From positions 32,324 through 96,323 of the forward strand of contig JBFLWY010000002.1 in the NCBI GenBank assembly GCA_040757355.1: 64,000 nucleotides of DNA. The letters run 5' to 3'. Position 1 is the first letter of the stretch; each line of letters starts with the position of its first letter. The position numbers and the translations under genes are program-made. Shown here piece after piece: positions 45,571 through 55,295 of this stretch. A model generated the notes under the pieces. That model saw only the letters and a program-made list of their open reading frames with translations, was not told the origin of the DNA and made no database searches. The DNA comes from DTYU01 sp040757355 (GTDB lineage: Bacteria > Bacillota > Desulfotomaculia > Desulfotomaculales > Ammonificaceae).

Positions 45571-48393
45571 ATGGCACGATGGAAAATGCTGCTTTGCCTG
45601 GCGGTAGTGATCGCGTTCGGCGTACTGTTGGTCCCTGGCGTGGCGGCGGCCGGGGTTTACATCGGTGACGATTACTATTCAACTATTCAGTCAGCAGTCG
45701 ATGCAGCGAACGACGGCGACACGCTGTTGATTGAGGGCGGCGAATACGCCGAGGACGTGGTGATAACCGACAAGAGCATCACCCTCGATGTCTATAACCC
45801 GGGCGACGGGGTTGCCGTCACCGGAGACGGAACCAACGACGCGCTGATTTCAATCGCCGGTACGGACTCGGTGGATGTTACCATCAACAACCTGGTGCTT
45901 GACGGCGGCGGTAACTACCAAGACGGGGTCAACATCGACCTTGACGTGTCGGGAAGTGTGACCCTCGAAGGGAACACAATTGAAAACTGCTACGCGGGTG
46001 TTTACATTGATGACATTTCAATGGTCGACCTGACGATGGAAAACAACACCTTCGAAGGCAACCAGGTACCGGTCGAGCCGCTCATCACCGATCCGGGTAC
46101 CAACACCCTCAACGGCCGGGTTGACATGTTCGACGGCGACGGGAACCCGATGGGGATAACTCAGGCGATCCAGGAAGCGGTAGACCGTGCCGGGGACAAC
46201 TATACCCTGAATGTATACCCCTGGACGTACAGGGAGCAGGTTTTCATCGGCAAACCGCTCCAACCGATCAGCATGGGGAACCGTGACAACACCGTCATCG
46301 ACTCAAGAGAAGATTTGGACGCTTTAACGGTAAGCGCTTTGCGGGCCGCAGCTCCCGCCGCGCCGGAAAGGGTCAAGCCGTCCGGCGTGGAAAAGACGCA
46401 GCGCGAAGCGCCGGCAGTGAAGGAAGGCGTACAACCGCAGCACCCGCTCCGTGAGCGGCCGCAGCGCCTGGACGGCGGCGCCGCGGAACCGGCGGTGTTC
46501 GTCTGGGGTTATCCTGTGACCATCCAGGGCTTTGAGATCACCGGCCTTTATATGGAATATGCCGACGGCTCCACCATCAAGGATAACCGTTTTACGAGCT
46601 GCGATTGGGACGGAGCCTACCTTTACGATACCGACGCCTTGTGGGACTATAACGTGGCAACTGAAGAGTATGAAATCGTCCAGCCGATGCTGATCGAAAA
46701 CAACATCTTTACTGAGAACGGCTGGAACGGCCTCTGCCTCGATTGGTGCTGGGACGTTACGGTAAAGAACAACGAGCTTTCTGACAACGGCTGGGAAGGT
46801 CTTTATACCAGTGACGCCGACGGACTGGTGCTGACCGGCAACACCTTCACCGGCAACCAGGACTGCGGCGCGTGGCTGTACGACACCGACAACTGGGAAG
46901 ACTGGGGCGACCAAAGAGCCGAAGTCACCGGCAACACCTTCTCGGACAACGCCTACGAAGGGTTGATTGTGGATTACTGCTACTACCTGCCGGTGGAGGA
47001 CAACACGATCAGCGGCAACGGGGAGGACGGCCTCTGGTTGTGCGATGACACAGATTATGCCCGGGTCATTGGCAACACCATCACCGGCAGCGGCTGGGAC
47101 GGCATTTACATGCCCTGGGCATACGGCTGTAAGGTAACGGGCAACACGATCCAGGGCAACGGCACCGGCAACCTGCCGTACGAAGCTGATCCCTCGTGGG
47201 TTTTTGCGGGCATCGAACTTTACGACTGCTGGGATAACGAAATCACCGAAAATACAATCGACGGCAATAAGGACGCCGGTCTTTACCTGGCGTGGAGCGG
47301 TTACAACCGGATGGCCAAGAACAACATCACGAACAACGGCCACGCGGATAACGCCGAGTTCGGCAAGGGCTACGGCGGCATCCTGGCCGGGGACAGGTAC
47401 TATTACGGGGATTATTACTGGTACTACAACCAGGTCCAGTTCAACAACATCACCGGCAACACCCCCTACGGCCTCTATATTAGCGGTTACGAGGAAGGCT
47501 ACTGGGGTTCGGCTCCTTCCGCCGAGCCGCCGGCGTTCTTCAGCGACAGCGCAGTCGGACAGGAAGTGGCCGCCCGGATCGCGCAGTATGATTACTGGGC
47601 TCCTTTCGTCTTGAACTGGTGGGGCGATGCGAGCGGTCCCGCCGACGAGTTCCAGGGGTACTACGTGAGCGACCAGAAGGGGAACCTGCTCGGCGAAGGC
47701 CAGACGGTTATGGCAGAACTCTGGTGCTACGATCCATGGCTTTCTGACACCTTCGACGCGCCGTTCCCGGGTCCGGGACCGGTACTGGCGCTGCCGGTCA
47801 CTTCCGGATGGCATCTCCTTTCCACGCCGGTTGCCTTGGGGTTGAATTCCTGGCAGGACGTCGTGCAGCTCGGCGTTGACCTGGACGCTTCCGTGATCCT
47901 GCGGTACGACAGCGTGAACAAGGAGTGGGAGGTCTGCGGTCAGGCCGGTACGACCTTCGACCCGCAGGACGCCTACTTCATCAAGCTTAACTCGGGCGAC
48001 CTGCTGCCGCTGGTGATCGAGAGCAACTTCACCAGCCCGCCGACGCGGATGCTGCAGCAGGGCTGGAACCTGACCAGCCTGGCTACTGATGATTGGGGGA
48101 TGTACGTCAGGGACGCGCTGGCTTCGGCCGAGTTGACGTCGGACGGCAAACGCGGCTGGGTGCAGGTTGTGAAGCCGCCCTTCCCGGCGGGGCAGTGGGG
48201 CGACACCTCCTCGTGGGCCTGCACCGTCAACACGCCGTACTGGTATTACTACTACATGGAAGCGTTTGAGGGTTACTGGGTCTACATGGAGAACGCGGAC
48301 GAACTAGCCGGCTTCTCCACCACCTATCCCCTCTGGGAGGCTGACACCGAGTGGTGGTACGACATAGCTGCACGGGTGCTGTCAAACGAGTAA
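45571..48393 (+). CDS. Secreted right-handed beta-helix repeat protein
   Basis: A 940-residue exported protein. The signal peptide is MARWKMLLCLAVVIAFGVLL followed by VPGVAAAG (cleavage about residue 28). Many PbH1/NosD-type beta-helix rungs follow: NTIENCYAGVYI, NNIFTENGWNGLCLDW, NTITGSGWDGIYMPW. A basic, Pro/Ala-rich insert (about 260-310) may be a flexible linker. The C-terminal 200 residues (SGWHLLSTPVALGLNSWQDV) form a separate domain rich in Trp/Tyr. It has no SLH motif, so it may be held by other surface proteins or glycan. ATG 45571 has AGGAGGT at 45554-45560; an earlier GTG at 45541 does not. Confidence 0.82.
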   Translation: MARWKMLLCLAVVIAFGVLLVPGVAAAGVYIGDDYYSTIQSAVDAANDGDTLLIEGGEYAEDVVITDKSITLDVYNPGDGVAVTGDGTNDALISIAGTDSVDVTINNLVLDGGGNYQDGVNIDLDVSGSVTLEGNTIENCYAGVYIDDISMVDLTMENNTFEGNQVPVEPLITDPGTNTLNGRVDMFDGDGNPMGITQAIQEAVDRAGDNYTLNVYPWTYREQVFIGKPLQPISMGNRDNTVIDSREDLDALTVSALRAAAPAAPERVKPSGVEKTQREAPAVKEGVQPQHPLRERPQRLDGGAAEPAVFVWGYPVTIQGFEITGLYMEYADGSTIKDNRFTSCDWDGAYLYDTDALWDYNVATEEYEIVQPMLIENNIFTENGWNGLCLDWCWDVTVKNNELSDNGWEGLYTSDADGLVLTGNTFTGNQDCGAWLYDTDNWEDWGDQRAEVTGNTFSDNAYEGLIVDYCYYLPVEDNTISGNGEDGLWLCDDTDYARVIGNTITGSGWDGIYMPWAYGCKVTGNTIQGNGTGNLPYEADPSWVFAGIELYDCWDNEITENTIDGNKDAGLYLAWSGYNRMAKNNITNNGHADNAEFGKGYGGILAGDRYYYGDYYWYYNQVQFNNITGNTPYGLYISGYEEGYWGSAPSAEPPAFFSDSAVGQEVAARIAQYDYWAPFVLNWWGDASGPADEFQGYYVSDQKGNLLGEGQTVMAELWCYDPWLSDTFDAPFPGPGPVLALPVTSGWHLLSTPVALGLNSWQDVVQLGVDLDASVILRYDSVNKEWEVCGQAGTTFDPQDAYFIKLNSGDLLPLVIESNFTSPPTRMLQQGWNLTSLATDDWGMYVRDALASAELTSDGKRGWVQVVKPPFPAGQWGDTSSWACTVNTPYWYYYYMEAFEGYWVYMENADELAGFSTTYPLWEADTEWWYDIAARVLSNE

Positions 48394-48490
48394 AAAAGTG
48401 ACTGTTATTAAGGGCGGGGGCGGTTAAAGCCCGCCCCTGCCCGTCTTGACTCAGGGGACAGGAGGGATTCCTGTTAGGAGGAGATACTAC

Positions 48491-50203
48491 ATGCGTCGGT
48501 CAATCATTTGGTTACTGGTTTTACTTTTATTGCTGCCGGTCAATGCGCTGGCGGCGGAAGTCCCTGCGCTTCCCCATTGTTTCTACGGTTCGTTAACCGT
48601 ATTTAACGCCGACGGCACACAGTCGGTGGGAGCGCCCGCCGGTACGGCGGTCAGTGCAAAAGTGTCCGGTAGTGATACGGTCCAGGACACCCTGGTAACG
48701 GCGGAAGAGGGCCGGTACGGAGGTCCTGCGGCCACTGACCCCAAACTCCTGGTCGGCAAGAAGGAGAGCGTAGAACCGGGTACTAAGATCTTCTTCTATG
48801 CAAACGGTGTTCAGGCAAATGAAGAAAGCTCCTTCGTCAGCGGAGCGGTTACCGAACTGGCCTTGACTGTAAAGGACGAGACGGGTCCCTCTTTCAGAGA
48901 TTTCTCACCTACTGGTTCAATCACCGATAGGAAACCGGTCATCGGTGCAACCGTGGTCGACGATCTCGCCGGGGTAGATCCGGAAACCATGCTTGTAAGC
49001 TTCACGGTCGACGGTTCTTCCGTCACGCCGCAGATTTCGGATACAGGCCGAGTTGAATACGTTCCGGGGACAGCACTCAGCCTTGGAGCGCATACAGTCG
49101 GGATTACGGCGCGCGACCGCTTAGGATATCAAGGCTCGGTTACCTGGAGCTTCACTATCGTCTCAGCAGGCGGCGGCGGTGGCGGCGGTGGTGGTGGCGC
49201 TCCCGCTGTTACCCCGACACCGGCGATTTTACCGCCGACTGAGACAAGCGCCGACGTTTATGCGGAAACGGGCGGTACGATAATTCTGCCCACGCCGCTT
49301 GGCGACGCGAAGGTGGAAATCCCGGCCGGGGCGCTGCCGGCTGATACGACAGTAACGATCAGGGCTCTTGACACAAATGAATCCGCGGCCCTCACCACGG
49401 GCCTCAAGCTCATGCTTGCCGGGCAGGTTTTCGAGATCACCGCGACAGGAGTAACTGGGTTCAATTCCCCGATCACCATTACGTTGCCCTACGACGTTAA
49501 CGCGGTAGACCCCGGCGAGGTTCCTTCGATCTACTACTACGACCAATCAAGCGGGACGTGGGTTAACCTTGGCGGCACCATCAATAACGGCTCAATAAGC
49601 ATCTCGGTGGACCACTTGACTAAGTTCGCCGTGTTTACACAACGACTGGAGTTAAAGGACATCACTAAGCACTGGGCTAGGCAGAATATTGAATACTTAG
49701 TCAGTAGAGGTATAATCAAGGGCTACCCCGATAATACCTTTAAACCGGAGCGCAATATTACCCGTTTGGAATTCGCGGTAATCCTCGCCCGGGCCGCTAA
49801 TCTGCCTACGGAGGCTAACCCTGTGCTTAACTTTACCGACTCCGGTAAGATTCCCACGTGGGCTAAAGAACGTTTGGCGGCGGCGGTGAAAGCGGGACTG
49901 ATCAAGGGTTATCCGGTAGCAGGCGGTGGGGTTGCCTTCCGGCCCGACAGGTTTGTTACCCGTACAGAGATTGCGGCCATGGTTACCCGGGTACTGAAGT
50001 CAGGCGAGGGCACCGCCCCCTTGGAATTCACGGACGCTGGCAGCATCCCGCCCTGGGCGCGGGCGAGTGTAGCTCAAGCCGTAACGCAAGGCATTGTGTC
50101 CGGGTATCCTGACCGGAGCTTCCGTCCCAATAACCCGACGACCCGCGCAGAGGCTGCGGTGATGATTTACCGTCTGTTACAAAAGACGGGTACTTCTTCC
50201 TAA
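48491..50203 (+). CDS. SLH-anchored surface protein with ZU5-like domain
   Basis: A 570-residue protein. Signal peptide MRRSIIWLLVLLLLLPVNAL, an N-terminal domain, an Ig-like domain (TGPSFRDFSPTGSITDRKPV, about 135-220), a Gly-rich linker (nine Gly), a ZU5-like domain (GGTIILPTPLGDAKVEIPAG, about 257-385) and three SLH motifs (about 387-570), for example NIEYLVSRGIIKGYPDNTFK. SLH domains bind pyruvylated secondary wall polysaccharide, perhaps a product of the glycan locus. GGAGGAG at 48477-48483 decides ATG 48491. Confidence 0.87.
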   Translation: MRRSIIWLLVLLLLLPVNALAAEVPALPHCFYGSLTVFNADGTQSVGAPAGTAVSAKVSGSDTVQDTLVTAEEGRYGGPAATDPKLLVGKKESVEPGTKIFFYANGVQANEESSFVSGAVTELALTVKDETGPSFRDFSPTGSITDRKPVIGATVVDDLAGVDPETMLVSFTVDGSSVTPQISDTGRVEYVPGTALSLGAHTVGITARDRLGYQGSVTWSFTIVSAGGGGGGGGGGAPAVTPTPAILPPTETSADVYAETGGTIILPTPLGDAKVEIPAGALPADTTVTIRALDTNESAALTTGLKLMLAGQVFEITATGVTGFNSPITITLPYDVNAVDPGEVPSIYYYDQSSGTWVNLGGTINNGSISISVDHLTKFAVFTQRLELKDITKHWARQNIEYLVSRGIIKGYPDNTFKPERNITRLEFAVILARAANLPTEANPVLNFTDSGKIPTWAKERLAAAVKAGLIKGYPVAGGGVAFRPDRFVTRTEIAAMVTRVLKSGEGTAPLEFTDAGSIPPWARASVAQAVTQGIVSGYPDRSFRPNNPTTRAEAAVMIYRLLQKTGTSS

Positions 50204-50225
50204 AAGGTTAGGTTCGGGAGGAAAC

Positions 50226-51833
50226 ATGGTAAAGCGTTTAGTTGTCTTAGCCAGCGTTTTGTTCGTGATCATCGGCTTCACTTCGGGGATGGCGCAGGCA
50301 ATGCCTGCCCATCCCGCTTTAGAACGTCAACTGAAAAAGGAGCACCGATGGGACGCGCTAATGGAGGAACTCTCCCGCCTCCGGGAGGCCGGGGGAATAG
50401 ACCGGCCCGCCAAGGTGCGGCGCTCAGGTTTTCCGGTTAAGAGGGTACCGGGACCGCTTGGAATAGGTCTGTTCACCTCCGGAGAAAGTTACTCGGCCAG
50501 TGCCGCCTCACCGGTTCTGCCTGCGGCGGAAACACTGGTCATAATGGTCGATTTCTCGGATAAGCCGGGGGTTCTCGACCGGGAGGGATTCGAGGAGTTG
50601 TTTTTCGGCACCGGTTCGGGTACGGCGCGGGACTATTTCTCGAAAAACTCGTGCGGAACCTTCCTATTAACGGGAAACGTTTCGGGCGGTCCGGAAGGTG
50701 GACAGCAGACGGTGTGGCTCCGCATGCCGCAAAACCTCGCGTATTATGCGAACAATAATTACGGGATAGGCGGTTACCCGCAGAATAGCCAGAAACTTGC
50801 CGAGGACGCCGTAAACCTGCTTAAAGCAGCGGGTTTTGACTGGACGCCGTATAGGGCCGCAGACGGGACGGTGCCCTACTTGTGCATCCTTCACGCCGGG
50901 CAGGGGGCAGAGGTGACCGGACAGAGAAGCGACCTTTGGTCGTGCTCCTGGAACCTCAGCCAGCCGGTAACGGTTGATACGAGCGCAGGCCAGGCCACCA
51001 TAAGCGACTTTATCCTCATCCCCGAAGAGGGGGTCGATCCCGGAGTACGCACCACCATTGGCGTCTTCTGCCACGAGTTCGGGCACGCGCTAGGACTCCC
51101 CGACCTTTACGATACTTCCGAACGTACCGAGGGCGGTGTGGGCGACTGGAGCCTGATGGCTTCGGGCGCCTGGCTCGGCGCCGGCCACGACGGTTCAGTG
51201 CCCGCAAGCCTCGACGCCTTCTCGCGGAGCTTTTTCAACTGGGTTGTACCCGAAACCCCGAGCACCGGGGGGGCAGGAGTAAGTGTCGCACCTGCCGCGA
51301 CAAGCGCCTTTGTTTACGGGCTTTACCCGGGCGGAGATACATCGGAAACCGAGTATTTCCTCGTAGAAAACCGGCAACACCTGGATTACGACACTTACCT
51401 TCCGGGTGAGGGGCTTCTTATCTGGCGCGTGGACGCCGCGGTCATGAACCCCGGAAGCTCCTACTGGCAGTACAACCAGGTGAATAACCTCCAGGTGCGG
51501 CCGTACCCCGGTCTGCAGGTGGTGGAAGCCGATAACGACTGGGAAATGGTCGCTGTGGGCGGCGGAAACAGGGGCGAAGCGGAGGACCCGTTCCCCGGAA
51601 CAGCGGGAAACACGTCCTTCACCCCGTTTTCCGCACCGGACAGCAACCGGCGCGACGGTACCCCTACCGCGATATCACTGTACCGGATCAACACCGACGG
51701 GGACAACGTCGGGTGTGACCTTTCCATGGCGATGGTTTCCCTGGTACCTTCAACCATTACTGCCGGCTATCCGGGCCCGCTGAGGGTTGCAGTCTACGGT
51801 TCCGGTACGCACTGGCTCAGCGCGGCCCCGTAG
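50226..51833 (+). CDS. M6-family metalloprotease, ending at an in-frame TAG
   Basis: A 535-residue secreted protease. Signal peptide VKRLVVLASVLFVIIGFTSG then MAQA, a propeptide-like region, and the zinc site in CHEFGHALGLPDLYD (about residues 282-296, H-E-x-x-H plus distal Asp). This is the immune-inhibitor-A-like M6 pattern. The C-terminal Ig-like domain is cut in mid-strand by TAG (51831-51833). The same frame continues through the next gene, so the ancestral product probably had over 1,300 residues. Confidence 0.83.
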   Translation: MVKRLVVLASVLFVIIGFTSGMAQAMPAHPALERQLKKEHRWDALMEELSRLREAGGIDRPAKVRRSGFPVKRVPGPLGIGLFTSGESYSASAASPVLPAAETLVIMVDFSDKPGVLDREGFEELFFGTGSGTARDYFSKNSCGTFLLTGNVSGGPEGGQQTVWLRMPQNLAYYANNNYGIGGYPQNSQKLAEDAVNLLKAAGFDWTPYRAADGTVPYLCILHAGQGAEVTGQRSDLWSCSWNLSQPVTVDTSAGQATISDFILIPEEGVDPGVRTTIGVFCHEFGHALGLPDLYDTSERTEGGVGDWSLMASGAWLGAGHDGSVPASLDAFSRSFFNWVVPETPSTGGAGVSVAPAATSAFVYGLYPGGDTSETEYFLVENRQHLDYDTYLPGEGLLIWRVDAAVMNPGSSYWQYNQVNNLQVRPYPGLQVVEADNDWEMVAVGGGNRGEAEDPFPGTAGNTSFTPFSAPDSNRRDGTPTAISLYRINTDGDNVGCDLSMAMVSLVPSTITAGYPGPLRVAVYGSGTHWLSAAP

Positions 51834-51848
51834 GTCGGTCTCTTCGAG

Positions 51849-54158
51849 ATGACCGGTGAAGACATTACCGCCGGTTATATAGTCAGTGACAGTGTTACGG
51901 TTGAAAGTGATGAATACTTATGCTTTGACCTGGCCGGAGGACTGCCGGCAGACAGTTACCTCCTTGAAGTTTATGAACCGGCGGACGGTCCGCTGCTCGG
52001 AAAACTGGAGGCAGTCCCTCCCCAACCTTCAAGCGTGGCCGATCTATCAGTAGCTCTGAGTTCGCAGGTACCGGGAGCGGCGCGGGTCACCTACACCCTG
52101 AGCTTTACCACAAGCAACCAGGGAAGCCTTGACGCCGGTGACAGGATCACCGTTGTGTTCCCGCAGGAAGTATATGTTCCGAGCACCGTAAGGCCGGAGT
52201 ATATGCTGGTTAACGGAGCGGCTTCCCAGTCGGTTGCCGTGCTGTCGGGAGCCGGCAGAACAGTGGAAATAGCCACCGGAACAGAGATTGCCGCAGACAG
52301 CCGGGTAGAAGTGAAGTTTACTTCCGGTGCCGGTATCACCAACCCGACCCGTACGGGTACTTATTCGCTGGAAGTCAGCACAGCCGCGGACACCATTGCG
52401 GCTTCCATCAGTTTTGAGATCATCGCGCCGGCAAACAGCTACACCCAATTTGAACTCAGCGGGCCGGGCGAAGCAAAAGCCGGTCAGGAAGCCGTTTTCG
52501 ACCTGGCCGTAAAGGACCGCTATGGTAATCTGGTGACTGCCTATGCGGGTTCGGTCTCTGTAACAACCACCGATGCTGCAGCAACATACCCGGCATCGGT
52601 GGACGATTTCACAGACGGTAAGGCTGTGTTCGCCGTGACTTTCAGGTCAACGGGCACACAGGAGCTGACGGTTCGGGACAGCGTGAAAACCGACGTTTAC
52701 GACACGGTTTCGGTGAACGTCACCGCCGACGTACCGGCCGTGACCACAACAGACCCCGCTGACGGTGAACCCGGCGTCCCGGTCGATAAGACGATTACCG
52801 TTATGTTTAACGTATCGGTGTTCCCCGGTGACAACGCGGGCGGCATCTCTCTCAAGAAGGCCGGAAGTGTTGTCGGGATGACTTACACCATAAACAACAA
52901 CGTGCTGAGCATCGACCCTGTAAATGATCTGGAGCACGGTACAACCTACGCCGTTTACATTCCGGCCGGGGCGGTACAGAATGCGGCGGGGGACCCCCTG
53001 ACAAGCGACTACGTTTTCAGCTTCACCACCGTCGGTGATACCACCCCGCCGACGGTCGGCAGCACCGACCCGCAAGTCGGTGAAACCGGCGTACCGGTCG
53101 ACAAGACCATTACTATCACCTTCAACGAGGAGATCGTGGAGGGTGATAATTACGATCAAATCGCTTTGACGGGTGAGGGGACCGGCAGCGTAACATTTGC
53201 CAAGAGCATCATCGGCGCGGTGCTTACCATCGACCCGGCGGCCGATCTTGACAAAAGCGTCTGGTATACCGTGTATTTGCCGGGCGGGTCGGTCGAGGAC
53301 CAGGCGGGCAACGCGCTGGCAAGCAGTTACAGCTTCCGGTTCAAAACCCAAGATCCTACTGCCGGCGGAGGCGGCGGTGGCGGCGGAGGCGGCGGTGGCG
53401 GCGGAGGCGGCGCTCCCCCCATTACCAAACCCAAACTTCAATTCAGCAGTGCCGCTTACAGCGTCTACGAGAGCGACGGCAGTATCGACATTCCGGTGAC
53501 CCTGACAAACGGCGGTACCAGCACGGTGACGGTAGTTTACAAGACCGGGACCGGAAGTGCCTTCCCGGGTGCGGACTATGCAACTGCCAGCGGGACACTG
53601 ACCTTCGAGCCCGGAGAAACAGAAAAAACCTTTAAAGTCCGGATCCTAAATGATTTGCTCTTGGAAGGCGACGAAACCGTAAATTTGATCTTGAGCTCCC
53701 CCTCGGACGGGGTAGAGTTGGGTACTCCGTACAAGGCCGTATTAACTATCCTCGATGACGATATTCTTCCGGCTCCCGTTCCAAGGGTGATCAACCTTAC
53801 TATCGGGAATCAGGAAGCAACAGTGAATGGGGAAGTTTACATTCTGGATGCGGCGCCTTTCCTTGATAAGAAAGTAAACCGCACGCTGGTGCCGCTGCGG
53901 TTTATCGCCGAGGTGCTCGGAGCAGAGGTTGAATGGAGCGCGAAGGACAAGAAGGTGCTCATCTCCGACGGCGCTAATACTCTAGTCCTAACCATCGGGG
54001 CGAATACCGCTTTGGTAAACGGTACTCTAACAACCCTGGATGCCCCGCCGCTGATTATGAACGGCCGTACAATGTCGCCTTTGCGCTTTATCAGCGAAAG
54101 CCTGGGAGCCAGGGTAGACTATGATCCGGCAACCTCGGGAATAGCGATTACAAGATAA
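51849..54158 (+). CDS. Ig-like/Calx-beta/stalk-domain surface protein (distal part of the split protease gene)
   Basis: 769 residues without a signal peptide. In order: the rest of the Ig-like domain cut by the TAG, another Ig/invasin-like domain (FELSGPGEAKAGQEAVFDLA, about 200-290), two Big_5/SbsA-type domains (VTTTDPADGEPGVPVDKTIT and VGSTDPQVGETGVPVDKTIT, about 294-395 and 398-500), a Gly-rich linker (about 505-522), a Calx-beta domain (about 531-639, VYESDGSIDIPVTL, LLEGDETVNL) and a C-terminal copper-amine-oxidase N-like stalk domain (about 648-769, RTLVPLRFIAEVLGAEVEW). ATG 51849 has no clear ribosome site, so it may be expressed only by readthrough or not at all. Confidence 0.78.
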   Translation: MTGEDITAGYIVSDSVTVESDEYLCFDLAGGLPADSYLLEVYEPADGPLLGKLEAVPPQPSSVADLSVALSSQVPGAARVTYTLSFTTSNQGSLDAGDRITVVFPQEVYVPSTVRPEYMLVNGAASQSVAVLSGAGRTVEIATGTEIAADSRVEVKFTSGAGITNPTRTGTYSLEVSTAADTIAASISFEIIAPANSYTQFELSGPGEAKAGQEAVFDLAVKDRYGNLVTAYAGSVSVTTTDAAATYPASVDDFTDGKAVFAVTFRSTGTQELTVRDSVKTDVYDTVSVNVTADVPAVTTTDPADGEPGVPVDKTITVMFNVSVFPGDNAGGISLKKAGSVVGMTYTINNNVLSIDPVNDLEHGTTYAVYIPAGAVQNAAGDPLTSDYVFSFTTVGDTTPPTVGSTDPQVGETGVPVDKTITITFNEEIVEGDNYDQIALTGEGTGSVTFAKSIIGAVLTIDPAADLDKSVWYTVYLPGGSVEDQAGNALASSYSFRFKTQDPTAGGGGGGGGGGGGGGGGAPPITKPKLQFSSAAYSVYESDGSIDIPVTLTNGGTSTVTVVYKTGTGSAFPGADYATASGTLTFEPGETEKTFKVRILNDLLLEGDETVNLILSSPSDGVELGTPYKAVLTILDDDILPAPVPRVINLTIGNQEATVNGEVYILDAAPFLDKKVNRTLVPLRFIAEVLGAEVEWSAKDKKVLISDGANTLVLTIGANTALVNGTLTTLDAPPLIMNGRTMSPLRFISESLGARVDYDPATSGIAITR

Positions 54159-54464
54159 GCAAATCTTTCTACGTCAAGCCCTGAAAGCAACGAAATGTGG
54201 GGCTTCGGCAAGGCAGGATACTTCTAAAAAATTTTAAAAAAGGCCGGGAAGACCTTAGCAAAATTCTTTCTGCTGGAGTATAATTATTATAGAAGGGGTA
54301 GTTAGTATATAAAGCGGAGGATGCGGCCGTCCGGGTACACTGAGGTGTACTTGGAGGCGCACGAAGGCCCGGGAACACCGGGCCTTAGACTTTGGGTCAT
54401 CATTTTGTGTTTCAAGGACCGATGTAGTGGTAGTATCGCAGGGTGCTTTGCTGCCTTCCTTGAC
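54159..54464. other. Intergenic region with hairpins
   Basis: No gene. A perfect nine-base hairpin, AAGGCCCGG (54364-54372) with CCGGGCCTT (54378-54386), and a smaller GTACAC-TGAG-GTGTAC are present without a T run. TATAATTATTATAG at about 54279 is promoter-like. Confidence 0.5.
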
Positions 54465-55100
54465 TCAACGGCTGAGTTCCAGCAGCACAATGTTGGTGGC
54501 CGGCGGCAGCTTCTCCGGCGTCACCGCGAGCAACGGCTCCCGCTGCGCTCTGCTGAAGTGTTTCAGGAAGTTGTCCACCGGCGCAACATTGATTTTCAGC
54601 CGCTCGGTCTTGTAATGCATCGGCACGGCGATGCGCGGCTTCATTTCAGTAACCAGGGCCGCCGCTTCGTCAGCGTCAATCGTATAGGTGCCGCCCACGG
54701 GGATCAACAGCACGTCCACCGGTCCGATTTCCTGAACCTTTGCACCGTCGAGCGGGTGGCCCAGATCCCCCAGGTGGCAGATCCTCAAGCCGTCAGCTTC
54801 GATTACAAAAACGGTGTTGGGACCGCGCTGCGCGCCTTTGTTTTTATCGTGGAAGGTAGCCACACCGCGAATTGTCAGCCCCTTGGCCCGGTGGATTCCG
54901 GCCCCCTCGAACACGACGGGGGAGCCCTTAACCGACCCCACCGCGTTATGGTCGTAGTGCCGGTGGCTCACGGTCACGACGTCGGGTGTGACCGGAGGCA
55001 GCGGATACCCGATGCTTTCGTCGTACGGGTCGGTTAACACTGTTACGCCTTCCCGCGTAGTCAGTAAAAAGCACGCGTGCCCTAACCATTTAATTTCCAT
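54465..55100 (-). CDS. MBL-fold metal-dependent hydrolase
   Basis: A 211-residue metallo-beta-lactamase-fold protein of the COG2220 type. MEIKWLGHACFLLTTREGVT, TDPYDESIGYP, then VTVSHRHYDHNAVGSV with an H-x-H-x-D-H metal site (about residues 45-50) and GDLGHPLD (about 105). It resembles UlaG/UPF0173 hydrolases; substrate unknown. It is transcribed against its neighbours. Confidence 0.83.
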   Translation of the reverse strand: MEIKWLGHACFLLTTREGVTVLTDPYDESIGYPLPPVTPDVVTVSHRHYDHNAVGSVKGSPVVFEGAGIHRAKGLTIRGVATFHDKNKGAQRGPNTVFVIEADGLRICHLGDLGHPLDGAKVQEIGPVDVLLIPVGGTYTIDADEAAALVTEMKPRIAVPMHYKTERLKINVAPVDNFLKHFSRAQREPLLAVTPEKLPPATNIVLLELSR

Positions 55101-55295
55101 TTTCCCACCTCAGTCTTTCTAAAAGTCAACGGCTTTAAAAAGCCGGATACCCGGTCTGGCGGCGCAGACCCCGGGTTCACTAGTGCTACCTAAGTATTCT
55201 CACCCCCTGAACCCCAGGATATTCCTCAGCAAAGCGGAAAACTAACCTAAGAAGCAATCCGCAGTAACCGCCCCGCATGTCCACAGTAGTACATT
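55101..55295. other. Intergenic region with inverted repeats between divergent genes
   Basis: CGGCTTT-AAA-AAGCCG (55130-55145) and ACCCGGTCTG...CAGACCCCGGGT (55150-55180) form hairpins. I do not recognise a riboswitch class. Confidence 0.4.

Noticed and set aside
46324..47814. Long minus-strand frame opposite the beta-helix gene
   Set aside because: A GC-rich antisense shadow; the + strand has signal peptide, ribosome site and recognisable repeats.
51831..51833. UAG decoded as pyrrolysine or as selenocysteine-like recoding
   Set aside because: No structural element or methyltransferase context supports it; nonsense mutation is the simpler explanation, kept only as a check under findings.
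54321..55037. Plus-strand frame opposite the MBL-fold hydrolase
   Set aside because: The minus strand carries the H-x-H-x-D-H motif and normal start; the + frame shows nothing.
55140..55290. Riboswitch or T-box before the amino acid permease
   Set aside because: Hairpins exist, but there is no T-box sequence or known aptamer core.
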